From NCBI GenBank assembly GCA_022575985.1, contig JAKSXM010000007.1, positions 2,420,501 to 2,484,500 of the forward strand: DNA of 64,000 nucleotides. Reading direction: 5' to 3'. Positions 47,767-64,000 of the stretch are shown here, piece after piece (the first letter of the stretch is position 1; the number at the start of each line of letters is the position of its first letter). A program made the position numbers and the translations under genes. The DNA is from Anagrus nilaparvatae (lineage: Eukaryota; Arthropoda; Insecta; Hymenoptera; Mymaridae). Under the pieces are notes generated by a model. It saw only the letters and a program-made list of their open reading frames with translations, made no database searches and was not told where the DNA came from.

Positions 47767-49022
47767 TTTTTTGGGTGGCGTCGGGTCGGTCTTCGGGTAT
47801 ATTCGAAAAGCTTTAGAGGTCCGAAACTACAGTTTTTTGATCTGAAATTTCCCTGGCATTACGATTATATGAATATTTTTCCGGGAATTTTCCGTTTGTA
47901 TGAAAAAGTACTTTTTCATACAAACTAAACAAGGAAATAAATAAATTTGCATTCTTTTTAATATTTATACTTACAACTAGTATACTTACTGTTTTTTTGT
48001 AATTTTCTTTTTTTATAAAAATAATAATAAAAAATTAATTTAATTCAAAAATTTTTATGAAATTATTTTTATACTTGATCAAGTATTTTAAGGTAAGTCG
48101 ACTTACCTTAAAAAATAATTATGCAAAAGATATACATCAAATTTTTTTTAATGTTTTAAAAATTATTATTCAATAAAAGCAGAGTTAACGTTTTATACGT
48201 ATAACTATTATGGAAATGGAATTCGAATTGGCCTACTCGGAATAAGCGGATTAAAAATTCTACTAGGAACAGCCGACACAAAATTTATTTTTAATCTCGG
48301 CGCATCCTTTAAATTTAATCTGATTAATAATAAATGTATATTAAAAGCTTATCTTATTGGATAAATAGATTTCTTTTATAGAATACATGAAAATACAATT
48401 TTTTATTTTTAAGAATGGGATGCAAAATGCGAAAATTATACGTGAATCACGTCGAAGATCTGATGGCAGCAGCAGCACCAGAAATAATTGGCTTTTGTGA
48501 CTATTTATTCGATAATTATATATCTTCAGATTACCAATTCCCATTAAAAATGAGGATTTCTAATATAGTTTACGCGGTATCATGATCACTGAAAATTTAC
48601 CACTAAAAATTTGATTTTGTGAAAAATATGTCAAGATTTTACAAAAATTAAAACTATTTCTATTTTAAAAATATTTTATATATGTTATTAATTAAAATAG
48701 TAAAATATTTTATTTTTATTAAATTTTTTAAAGATTTGATTTCTGTAAATACTTGGCCGAGTTGGTAGTTCTTTTGAAGGATAAAAAAAGGAATTTTTAA
48801 ATTACTTATGTGCCAAGTAGATTTTTACAGTGTATTTGAATCCTAATTTCATACAATACCTACATGCACATTTTGACGTATACGTAAATTTTTTTTTCTA
48901 ATACGCTTTTTTTGTTAAAACATTCATGAAATCACGATTCTAGGAAAATTTCAGACAAAAAAACTGTACCTTTGAACCTTGGAAGCATTTCGAGTATACC
49001 CCCAAAGACCGACCCGAAGCTT
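47767..49022. mobile_element. Possible degenerate DNA transposon with long inverted ends
   Basis: About 110 bp at 47767-47880 are the diverged inverse of 48905-49022. Shared blocks are GCTTCGGGTCGGTCTT-like, TATA(T/C)TCGAAA(A/T)GCTT and CAGTTTTTT(T/G)ATCTGAAATTT-like. Between them are two perfect palindromes and a small transposase-like ORF. Ends are not sharply defined. Confidence 0.42.
48427..48585 (+). pseudogene. Short transposase-like ORF fragment
   Basis: An ORF of 52 codons includes PEIIGFCDYLFDNYISSDYQ followed by FP. The pattern hydrophobic-x-DYL-DNYI---FP loosely recalls the segment before the C-terminal part of MULE-type transposases (dYFedtYIG...P.FP). It lies between the inverted ends of the candidate element at 47767-49022. 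The match is from memory of a general pattern and the fragment is short, so the family is uncertain. Confidence 0.3.
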
Positions 49023-52000
49023 TATGTTGTAAGCTATAATTTTGCTTTAAGTAATAAGCTTTTATTAATAGTAAGCTAAGATTTTGGTTTTTATTTAATA
49101 ATATTCTCAAATTAGATTTATTTTTATTTTCTGGTGTACCCGGAATATAATTTTCAGCTACATCTATTTCTGGTAATAATTTGTCACCTATGAAAATAAT
49201 TAAAATACAATTAAAAAATTTTAAATGAAACAAAAAAGTATATTATTTAATCATTAAATTTATTCTATTTCTTTAATGAATATATACAATTTATAATTAT
49301 GTATAGCTTACAAGAAATAAACGTCTGATAAAAATCCATTTTAACAACAGAAAACAGACGGACAATACGTTTAGTTCCTTTTTTTTAATTTTTTCATTTT
49401 ATTAAAAAAATATTATAAAACATTTTTTTTTTCATTATCATCATTATTTTAAAAAAAACGTAATGTCTGTTTAATAATTAATTAATTAATATAATAATGA
49501 ATAGCAATTAATACATAAATGTCATAGAAAAAAGAAAGTTAATATAATAATTAAAATCTATAATCTATAATATAAATACAATTAATTTGTATTTTTTTTT
49601 TTTTAATAATTCTAATATATTTTTGTTTTAATTATAATTGACAAAAAAGCGGCTTAAAACAAGTCGCGGATCGTTCGGAATTTAATTTAATTGTATAATT
49701 GAATTTAAAAAAAAAAATAAATCATATTACATACTAGCAATAATATTATCTACTTCTATCGATTGTAAAAATTAATTTCTACGAATCAATTACAAGATTG
49801 ATATAAGATGATATAAAATTCTTAATTGCAAAACTAAAAAAAAAAATCAACAACTCAACTATACATACTTATTTCTGTGTAAGCGAATATCTGCAAACTT
49901 ACTTTGAACAAATAACTCGTATATATAATATAAATATATTTATAAAAATGCTTTACAATTTAAATTATATTGTAAGATAAAAAAATTACAAAGTAACAAC
50001 ATACAACTTAAACAAATAGTACATTTATAACTATTTTTGATTAAATAATTACTTACTCGCATATTCGCACTTAATTTTTTTTTAATACCATGTAAAAACA
50101 ATTATAAAATAATTTATTAATAACTGAATATTATTTATAAAAGAAGTTATTGTTACTAGTATTTATTTGTTCATAGCAATGCAGTTGAAGCTCGTTATAT
50201 AATTCAATGTTTTAGATATTAATTTTACATTTTCTTTTTTTTACTTTTACAAATTAATAACATTTTGAACATGGGTGCAATATATATAATATTTAAATAT
50301 TTATAAATTTTTAATTTTTTTTTTTAAATGAAAATTCATAATTCCTCACGTACCACAACTTACATATATTGCTAATTAAAATTTTTTTGAATACACACAA
50401 GACATAGAAATAATTCTGGTAATTTTATACTTTTTATATTTTATACATATAGAAAAAATTTTGAGTAAGGCCATGACCATTTGTGGCAACAAATTATATG
50501 CATGCCAAACTCCTCAATTATACATACACACATATATATATATGCTTATATTTTGTGTATATAAATATATTTATATTTTTTTCTGTCTTACGATATATAT
50601 TTTATATAAATAAATGATTTTTTTTTGTTTTTACTTTTTTTATTGAAAAATCTCATATTTATTTAGTTTATTCTCGCTTTAAATATAATTATTTAACCAT
50701 ATAGCATTATTGAAGAAATAAAAGAGAAACCGATAATAGTTATTTGTATGTTTGCTACATGCAGTCAGTCTAGTCTTCAGTAGTTTTAAATTTTCTAAAA
50801 ATTAAATTTCACTTTTAATTTTCTAAAAATTACTGTAGATTCTGTCATATCACCTCTGTCTTAATAACTTGTTATCGTTGTTTACAATATCTCATATACA
50901 TATCAACCTAAGCCATTTTTAATCAGTGGGCATTATTTGTCAATCGTTGATGAATTATAATCATAAATTTATATGCAATAATCTTAAATTTTAATTTTAC
51001 TATTATTATTTAATTTCAATACACAAAATATTTATTATATATATTTATATTTATATATGAGAGCATGTAGGAGCCAATAAGTGATCTTTGAGACAGAAAA
51101 TAAAAAAATGTTTGTTTTATTATATATAGTTATATATTTAGTTTATTAAAAAAACATAATAATATCAATAATAATAATAATAATAATAATAAAAGAATAA
51201 AACTATTTTCAAAAAAATTATTTTATATATAAGTTAGAAATACTTTGCTGATATGACGGACAATATAATATGCGGTCTTACAATTATTTAATCATATATG
51301 TATAAATATTTTTTTTTTTGGACCTTTTGTGTATATTCGGTCATTTATTATTAATTTTTTTATAAAAAAATTTTTATAAACGATAAAAATACAGAAAATT
51401 AAGTCGCTTACTTGAATAGTAAAATATCTTTAAATTAAAAAATAATGTAACTTGTTATCACAATTTTATAAAACAAACTTTAGGATTTTCGGGGTTATTT
51501 TTGATTTTAATTTAACATATAAATAAAATAAAAAGTATTTATTTAAATTTATTTATTTATGATTTTTTTTTATTCCCGTCTCAAAAATCACAATGCGGCA
51601 TCCCGCATATTTCGACGGTTATTGTAAAACTGTACAAAATTTTTATATTTTTTTAACTACAATTTTTTTTTAATAAATGGTTCTTTATAAATGATGTATT
51701 TGAAATTTTAACTTATAATATAATAACCTTATTTATTGTTTAACGAAAACGGCTGCATTCCAGCTTATACACTCAGCCTTTAAAAGCTGAGTTAGGAGCT
51801 AACAGACAAATAACACTCCTTAAAATAAAGTTTAATAAAAACTTTGCCACTATACCAGATCAATTTCTTCTTATCGAAATCTTTTTTTTCCAACTATATT
51901 TAACACCACTAATTTTCTAACTATATAATCTATATATAATATCATATTAGTACATAACTAAAATGCGTGTATAGAGCTTTTCAGCTGGAATGCAGCCATA

Positions 52001-52450
52001 TTTATTTATGCTTTTAAAATCAAAGCATAATTTACGTTCACAATATTTTTTAGTAATTTAATAATATTATTTTTATATATTTGTGATAACATATACTATT
52101 ATTTATGCTTTATTTTTTTTATAATTAATTCTTTTTTAAAATTCTGCTTTTATTAATTACTTTGAAAACGCATTTTTCCATACATACAATCGCACGCACA
52201 TTCTCACACTCACTTATATTTGCATCATCCTTCTATTTTTTTCAATTAATTAATTTGTAGTTATAGTTGTTTATGTTACAATTTTGCTTAATCAATGATT
52301 TAGTGAAATCATCACATAGATTCATTGAGATTGGTCGGTCAATTAATTTGATTCCCAGCTGTTATCTTATAATAGCGGCACATTTGTTTTTTATTTTTAA
52401 TAATAATATAGTAAGAATTTAAAAATCGCACGATTGTATTAAACATACTT
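49023..52450. other. Intergenic region downstream of ANP32
   Basis: Very AT-rich, with an ATA microsatellite at about 51168-51192. The nearest part on the ANP32 side presumably contains its 3' UTR, but I cannot place the end. No gene was recognised. Confidence 0.5.
51168..51192. repeat. (ATA)n microsatellite
   Basis: About eight ATA/AAT units in a row. Confidence 0.85.
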
Positions 52451-58131
<5,681 letters not shown>

Positions 58132-61100
58132 GGCCGGCTTGTATGTTGTGTATGTTGTAATTTACACTCGGGTTGAGTTTTTTGGAGGGTTGTTTTCTCA
58201 CCAGCAGCCCAGGTAAAAAACACCACAAAACAACCAGCAGCAAGCTAACGAGAGCTTGTGCTGAGTTAATGAATAAATAAACTTAATTATTTATTTAAAA
58301 CAAAATTTTTCTTTTTTTCTTAATTTTAAAAGCACGATTAAACGTGATCTTCTGTGTGTATGTGATGTAATTCGCTTTATGTTGTTCACAGGTGGACAGA
58401 ATAAAACGTCAAAAGGGATCTAATGCAATGGATCCCCGTGAATTTAAAAATTTTCCTTCAATAAACTGTGTTATACTATAAGCAATAATTAAAATTAAAT
58501 ATATTAGCTTCTATCTGTAAACTTTTTTTTTTAATTTTAATATATAAAAAAATAAAATGATATAATTTAATAATTACTTTTATTAAAAACTTTGGATTTG
58601 AAAATCAAGCACTTTTTCTTAACAGCGTACGTCGTGTTTTGTGTTACAAACTTATGTGTCGGCACCAAAGACGACTCGTGGCTCTCTCATTCCTCGCGCT
58701 CTTCTCTATCGGTTCTCTTGCGCACTTTACTTTATTCTATACATATACATGGTCTGTGGCTGGATGTGGGCGTTATTTGTCAGTCATAAACGAAGGAACG
58801 AAGGAACTATATGTATAACGCATATAGGTTCCATTTGTGACTGACAAAAAACGCCCACTCCAGCCCAAAGACCATGTATATATAGTATATATGTATTATG
58901 TATATTAAAAATCTTTTTATTCCATATTCGATTCGGAAACTCAAAACCTGCTCAAAACTTCGGAAGTGTCAACATTTGGTGCGCTCTCTTTTGGCCCGAT
59001 ATTCAACTTTGCACTATGTTTATTTTAGGTATATATATTTATATTGTATTATTAATTGATAAAAAAAAACTATTAAAAATTTAATTACCCCACAAAAATG
59101 CTTTAATTTAATTGATTTATGTAAAATGATTTTTTTTTTTAAATATTTCTCTCATTTAGTTTTTTAAGGCTATGTGTGTTAAAATTAAAATTCTCATTAT
59201 TTAAGGTAATATTATAACTAATTTTTTTTGAACTTTCAAAGTTTATTTATTAGCAAATTAAAATAAAAGCATTATTTATTATTCGCTATTACTATTTTAT
59301 ACTTTATCGTGTGATGCGAGGAAGAAAGATAAGTATAAACAGATGTAAACAGTAAAAGATGAAACGAGATAGGATCGCTGCTAATATACTGCAATTTTTC
59401 TTGTTTGCATTCTCTGCATCTAACCTTAAAAATTAAAAAATCCAAAACAAGTTTATTTTTAGGTATATTTTGGAGCAAAAAGCAATATTGTATTGATCAA
59501 GATATTGAATTTCAAGAATGATGATGAATGAAAATTTTAGCAATATTGAAGTTTAAAACTGCATAGTAAACAGTATCAATATATATCTGCACAATATAGA
59601 CTTTTTCCCTTAAAAATCAACAAAGTTATTATATATTTAAAAAAAAAAAATTTTTTTAGAAAAACTATTTGAAGTAAAAAATCTGATTTCAAAATTTTCT
59701 ATGTTATTCAAAAAGTTCAGTTATTATATGAGATCTCTTATTATATTGCACAAAACATGCTTGCTAAAAAATAAAATTCCCTTTAGATCATCTGCTTATA
59801 TTGGTTTTTATAAAACGAGTTCTAAAGATAAAAACTCATGATGAAAACTGAATCAATTTCAAACTATTAATTTTTAATAAGTGTTCGCACATAGAAATAT
59901 GGCCCAGAAAACTTCTAAAATTATAAAAACCTTAATTTTTTAGCACCCAACTTTTCCTATATATTTTCAATCAAGAATCCAATAGCAACTTTTAAAAACG
60001 ACTCCCAAGCTGATAAGAGGATATTATAACAATAATTATATTATAATTGTAAAAAATATTCATATATACCAATTTTACTTGTTCTATTTTCTGCTTCATA
60101 AATTCAGGGTCATGAAATTCGAAAAAAATGTTTTAAAACAATAAAATATTCAATAATATAAAATTTTTTATTAAAAAAATATTTTGTAACATTTTCATGT
60201 ACTTTTGTACATTTGCAGTGATAACTAAATAAACTTAACGATAAAAATATTAATCAATATATATATATATATATTATTAAAAAGCAATAATAATCCAATA
60301 TATCAAAGACAATATAAACTTAAGTTTTTGCCAAACTGTATAAAACTTAATTCATAAAACCATGATGAAAAAAATGACACCTTTTCATATCTTTCTTGAT
60401 TTACATGTTAGGTATTTTGACTATAATTATTTTACATGCGCTTATTAAAATACATATAAAAAAGACCACACTAAGTTATTGTAAAATGAAAATCATTTAC
60501 AGAAATACTTGTATATAATATGTACAGGTAGAAAGTAGAAAAACCTGTTTATCGATCTATCTTTTCATATTAGATAATCGAATTAGAATATTTTTATTAC
60601 ATTGTTTATATTAGTATTAGGGCATGGGTTATATGCAGCATATTAACAATAAAATTATTTTTATATAAAATTTTTCATCATTTAAAACTTTATTTTTGAA
60701 TACTTTAAAAAATGAATGAAAACTTAATTTATCAAATATATTTTTTTAAAAATATTTATTAAAAAATGCAATAAAATTTTTTTTTTTTTTTAAATAAAAA
60801 AAATAATTTACATTGTGGAATATGCTGCAGAAAATATTAGATTTATAACAATTATTATTAGATAAATATATATACAGTTGATTTTTTTATATATAAAATA
60901 AATTTTTTTACAAGAATAACATAAATTTTTATTATACATACTCGCTCTATATACACAGAATTTTTATAATTTTTAAAATTCCACTGAAAGGAACTTTTTA
61001 CTTAACCTAATTTTTTTGTAAAAATTTCACAAACTTATTTAATATTTGTACATTTTTTTAAGAGAAAAATTAATATTTACAGATTTATAATTAACCTTGA

Positions 61101-61268
61101 CAAATAATTTAATTTTTTGTTCAATATATATACTGGAACTTTATATAATAAATTTTGTTGCTTATTACATATTTTTATATTATATAGTCTAATTTGTTTT
61201 TTACTTATATTAATTCTTAAAATTTATTTTTTTTAATTCTAAATTTTAAGGTAAATTATTAACTATTA
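58132..61268. other. ANP32 upstream region and BTB-gene 3' flank
   Basis: No gene is called. The part near 58135-58450 should contain the ANP32 5' UTR and promoter. A GC-richer stretch at about 58620-59000 encloses a 50-bp-arm hairpin. A TA microsatellite lies at 60257-60275. The right end presumably holds the BTB gene's 3' UTR. Confidence 0.5.
58741..58882. repeat. Hairpin with arms of about 50 bp
   Basis: 58741-58790 (ACATGGTCTGTGGCTGGA, GTGGGCGTTATTTGTCAGTC) pairs with 58830-58882 (GACTGACAAAAAACGCCCAC, CCAAAGACCATGTATA). The loop is about 40 bp and holds GGAACGAAGGAAC. It is either a tiny MITE or a structured element. Confidence 0.7.
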
Positions 61269-63511
61269 CTACGTTTTAGTATTTTCTTGAATGATCGTAT
61301 CGTTACTAGAAACTGGGTTATTTTTTAATTCTGTATTTTGCGAAGACGTTCTTATTTCAATATGACAAACTGCACTAGGATTCTGATTAATAATAGATTC
61401 ATTATTTGAGTTTTGTTTTTTTAAAGGAACTTCTTGATTAGCACTAAAATTTTTTTTATTAGAAGAATTTGTTTCCGATACAGGTTTTGCAGATGCAATT
61501 GAAGATCGTGTTTTACGAGGCTGATGATCTACGGTATTTTGTAGCTTTTCTAAAGCAGCACGAAGCGGTAAAAGACCTACTGCAAATGGAATTTCTGTGC
61601 AAGAAGAATATTCAAGATAATCTCCATTTATTTTACCATCCTCTAATAAATCAGACATATCTCCCCATAAAGCTCTATTAACAGATACGGATGTATTAGG
61701 CTTTGATACATTTGCTTCATTTGTTTTATTTTCTGAATTTTCATTTAATTTTTCTGTTGCTGATTTTGGTTTTTGAATTTCCTTATCACTTTTTGAATAA
61801 CCTTTATACTTATCATTTAATTTTGTTGCTTTGCGTAATGGACGAGAATGGTTTTTTTTATTTGTTTGATTGTTTAATATAACTTTTACATTTGTAACTC
61901 TACGTTCTAACTCTCTCGCTTTTCGTTTTTTTGGAAGTAATTTAATGTTTGATGATTGACTTTTTTTTGTATCTGATAGCCTGGCTTTAATCATAGATGC
62001 ATCATTAACTTGAACACTAGAATAATTTTGGAGATCATCATTTTCTTGTTGATTTAAACGCATGCTTCTTCTAAGTACAGGTTTATCTTCATCTACATTT
62101 GTATTTTCATCTTCAGATGTTTCTATATGTGTTCTTATGTTAAAAAATTCAATGTTATTTGAAAGATGAAAATCATTTAATGTGTAATCTAAATTTGACT
62201 GGATATTGTCGCTACTGAAACTTAATAAATAGTTTGAACTTTCAATATCTAAATTTGTTTGTAAAGTCACTGGTGCTTCTATGTTTGATGAATCATAAAC
62301 TAAATCTATTTTATTAGATGCAAATGTTGGTTGAGAAACAGCTTTTTCAAAATGCGTGAGTCTTTTTAAGCAATTACTATTGCTGCTTTTACGTTTTTTA
62401 TGTGTATAAACTTTTGAACATTGTCCTACTTTGTTATCTTCGGTATCAGAATATTCAGGGCTTGAATATGATAATAAATTTGTTACATTATTAGAACAAT
62501 TTTCATTACTACAACCATTATTTAAAAAATCACAGCATTTTTTATATATTGCTGAATTGGATTCAGAATTTTTTTCCCCTGTTGGTTCAAAATCTGTTGT
62601 TGAAACACTCCCAAGATCACTAACAGATTCAGAAGATTTACCTTTAACTGAACTGTTGTTAGTGCAACTACTTTTTCCATCATTATTTGTATACAAAGTA
62701 GAAAAAGAAATATCGCTGTTTTTTATGCAATCATTTATATTACAAGATTCTTTATACAAACAATTTTCATTTTCAACATTTAAAATTTGATTATTTATTT
62801 TATTACTCTTTGTAGTATCCATTTTATCAGCATCATTGCTGTCTTCTGATTCACATGAAGAACTGCCATTAAGGTCATTACTAAAGCTTACTCGAATTCC
62901 ATTATCGTCACCATTTATTAACCCGTTCTTAAGACTTGAATTTTTTACTCCTTTAGTTAAATATTCTTCCTTGTTATCATTATGATCTTGTAAATGAGAT
63001 CCAACCATTTTCTCTACTAATGATTCTAATTCCTTAACCTAAAAGCAATTAAAATTAATTAATTGAAAAATTGTATTGAAATTTAAAAAAAAAAAATGTA
63101 TTTTACCTTAAATAATCTAGCTGCTGATAATAAAGATGGCAAGTGAATATAAGAAACTGTTGTTTCTCCGCAATACATAAATTCAATCATTGCTTTCAGT
63201 ACATTAAAATTTAAATCTCTTAGCAATATTGTGGGCTCTTGTCCAAGATCTTCGCCCAATATTTCCTGTTTAATTAAATAATTTTTGTTATTATCAAGTT
63301 ATTTAGAAAATTAAAAATGTTAAAAACATTTTACCTCAAAATAAAGGCTGCAAGATGCTAGAACAAGCTTGTGAACTCTTAATTTTTGTTCTTCACATAT
63401 CAACGTTACATCTACTAGTGCTTGACGTGCTAAAAGTCCACTGAATCTTTCAGTAACGTAACCTGAATGTCCTGGCCATTGCAGAATGTACTCTCTACCA
63501 TTCTCCACCAT
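61269..63511 (-). CDS. BTB/POZ domain nuclear protein (ttk-type BTB), no zinc finger in this form
   Basis: Exons 63335-63511, 63107-63265 and 61269-63038 join in frame (GT-AG borders) to 701 residues. The BTB domain covers about residues 5-118. It has LQWPGHSGYVTERFSGLLAR, then VDVTLICEEQKLRVHKLVLA with the HKLVLASCSLYF core, then FMYCGETTVSYIHLPSLLSA. The start resembles ttk-group BTB proteins, which dimerise and usually regulate transcription. The remaining roughly 580 residues are asparagine- and serine-rich and probably disordered. They include basic clusters (LLPKKRKARELERR, RKTRSSIASAK) that look like nuclear signals. No C2H2 finger or psq helix is present, so DNA binding may come from partners or other splice forms. 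The second ATG (CACCATGG, 63511) is preferred over one three codons upstream (63520). I cannot name the orthologue. Confidence 0.88.
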
Positions 63512-63520
63512 GGTGAGCAT

Positions 63521-64000
63521 AGATTAGATGCTCTAAAAAATATTCAAAGACAAAAAAAAAATGAAAAAAGTGAATCTTTTTCACTTGATTAAAATGTGCA
63601 ATGTCTTTATTATTGTACGTTATTCTTCTGAGAAAAACGCAAGAACGCCAAATTTCGTAGTTAGACTCACCAAATGAGTTTTTCAGTTTGTAGTGTTTTG
63701 ATGTTAATGTCAAAGTCCAAAATACTTTGTATTTTCTATTAATAAATATTTGTAATAAAGTTTTGAAAACCTTATTCGTATGCGAGAAGTTTTCCCTGCA
63801 GATGAGTGAAGTGACGCATTAACTGAATGTCTCCGTAGTAGACTCATTAAACGAATTCCACTTTGCGTTGCCTTTAGATTGTATGAAGAATATAAATATT
63901 TCCGTAGCATGAGATTATTTAACACCACTTACTTCCGAGATAATAATATATTTTTTTTTATTTTTCATTATAATTCGAAGTATTAGTTATCAAATTTAAT
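63521..64000 (-). other. 5' flank / 5' UTR of the BTB gene
   Basis: Open frames at 63495-63928 overlap but show no recognised domain and have poor start contexts. The region is most likely 5' UTR and promoter. Nothing further is supported. Confidence 0.45.

Noticed and set aside
61469..62790. Plus-strand ORFs of 70 and 119 codons
   Set aside because: Antisense shadows of the BTB gene's last exon.
63710..63928. 72-codon minus-strand ORF upstream of the BTB gene
   Set aside because: No recognised domain and a weak start; most likely 5' UTR sequence.

Overview
This is a eukaryotic window, very AT-rich, with GT-AG introns, long non-coding stretches and many decayed transposons. The conserved genes are animal genes: an insect-type amphiphysin, an ANP32 protein and a ttk-type BTB protein. 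A divergent ionotropic receptor, together with Penelope, LINE and Ginger elements, points to an insect. A hymenopteran, perhaps a parasitoid wasp, is my guess from base composition and element types; I could not test it.

All three conserved host genes lie on the minus strand. Amphiphysin fills the left 45.5 kb: three coding exons (45457-45525, 13611-13746, 777-967) join in frame and carry the N-terminal helix and first part of the BAR domain. The rest of the gene lies beyond base 1. Its introns are about 31.7 kb and 12.6 kb. ANP32 (seven coding exons, 52451-58131, 252 aa) and a BTB/POZ nuclear protein (three coding exons, 61269-63511, 701 aa) follow to the right.

The smaller amphiphysin intron (968-13610) holds a palindromic locus. 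A complete, single-exon divergent ionotropic receptor gene (7823-9688, plus strand) faces an inverted, 5'-truncated copy (3008-4140) about 94-95% identical in protein. Between them lie a second inverted repeat (about 4141-5706) and a foldback element (6145-7625). A hairpin MITE sits beside the truncated copy only. A decayed Penelope-like element with inverted terminal repeats lies at 11372-12625.

The larger intron (13747-45456) holds a decayed LINE (about 14090-15250) and a Ginger-type DNA transposon (18602-21381). The Ginger has roughly 300-360 bp terminal inverted repeats, each containing its own 126-bp palindrome, and a three-exon, 550-residue transposase whose frame and DDE residues are intact. 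The rest is intron sequence with small repeats, foldback elements and a few short candidate exons.

Between amphiphysin and ANP32 are a foldback element flanked by TTAA (46611-47567), a possible degenerate transposon with two perfect palindromes (47767-49022), and 3.4 kb in which I see no gene. I found no rRNA, tRNA or CRISPR array. I see no new pathway. The most notable items are the nested receptor palindrome inside amphiphysin and the apparently intact Ginger with hairpin termini.
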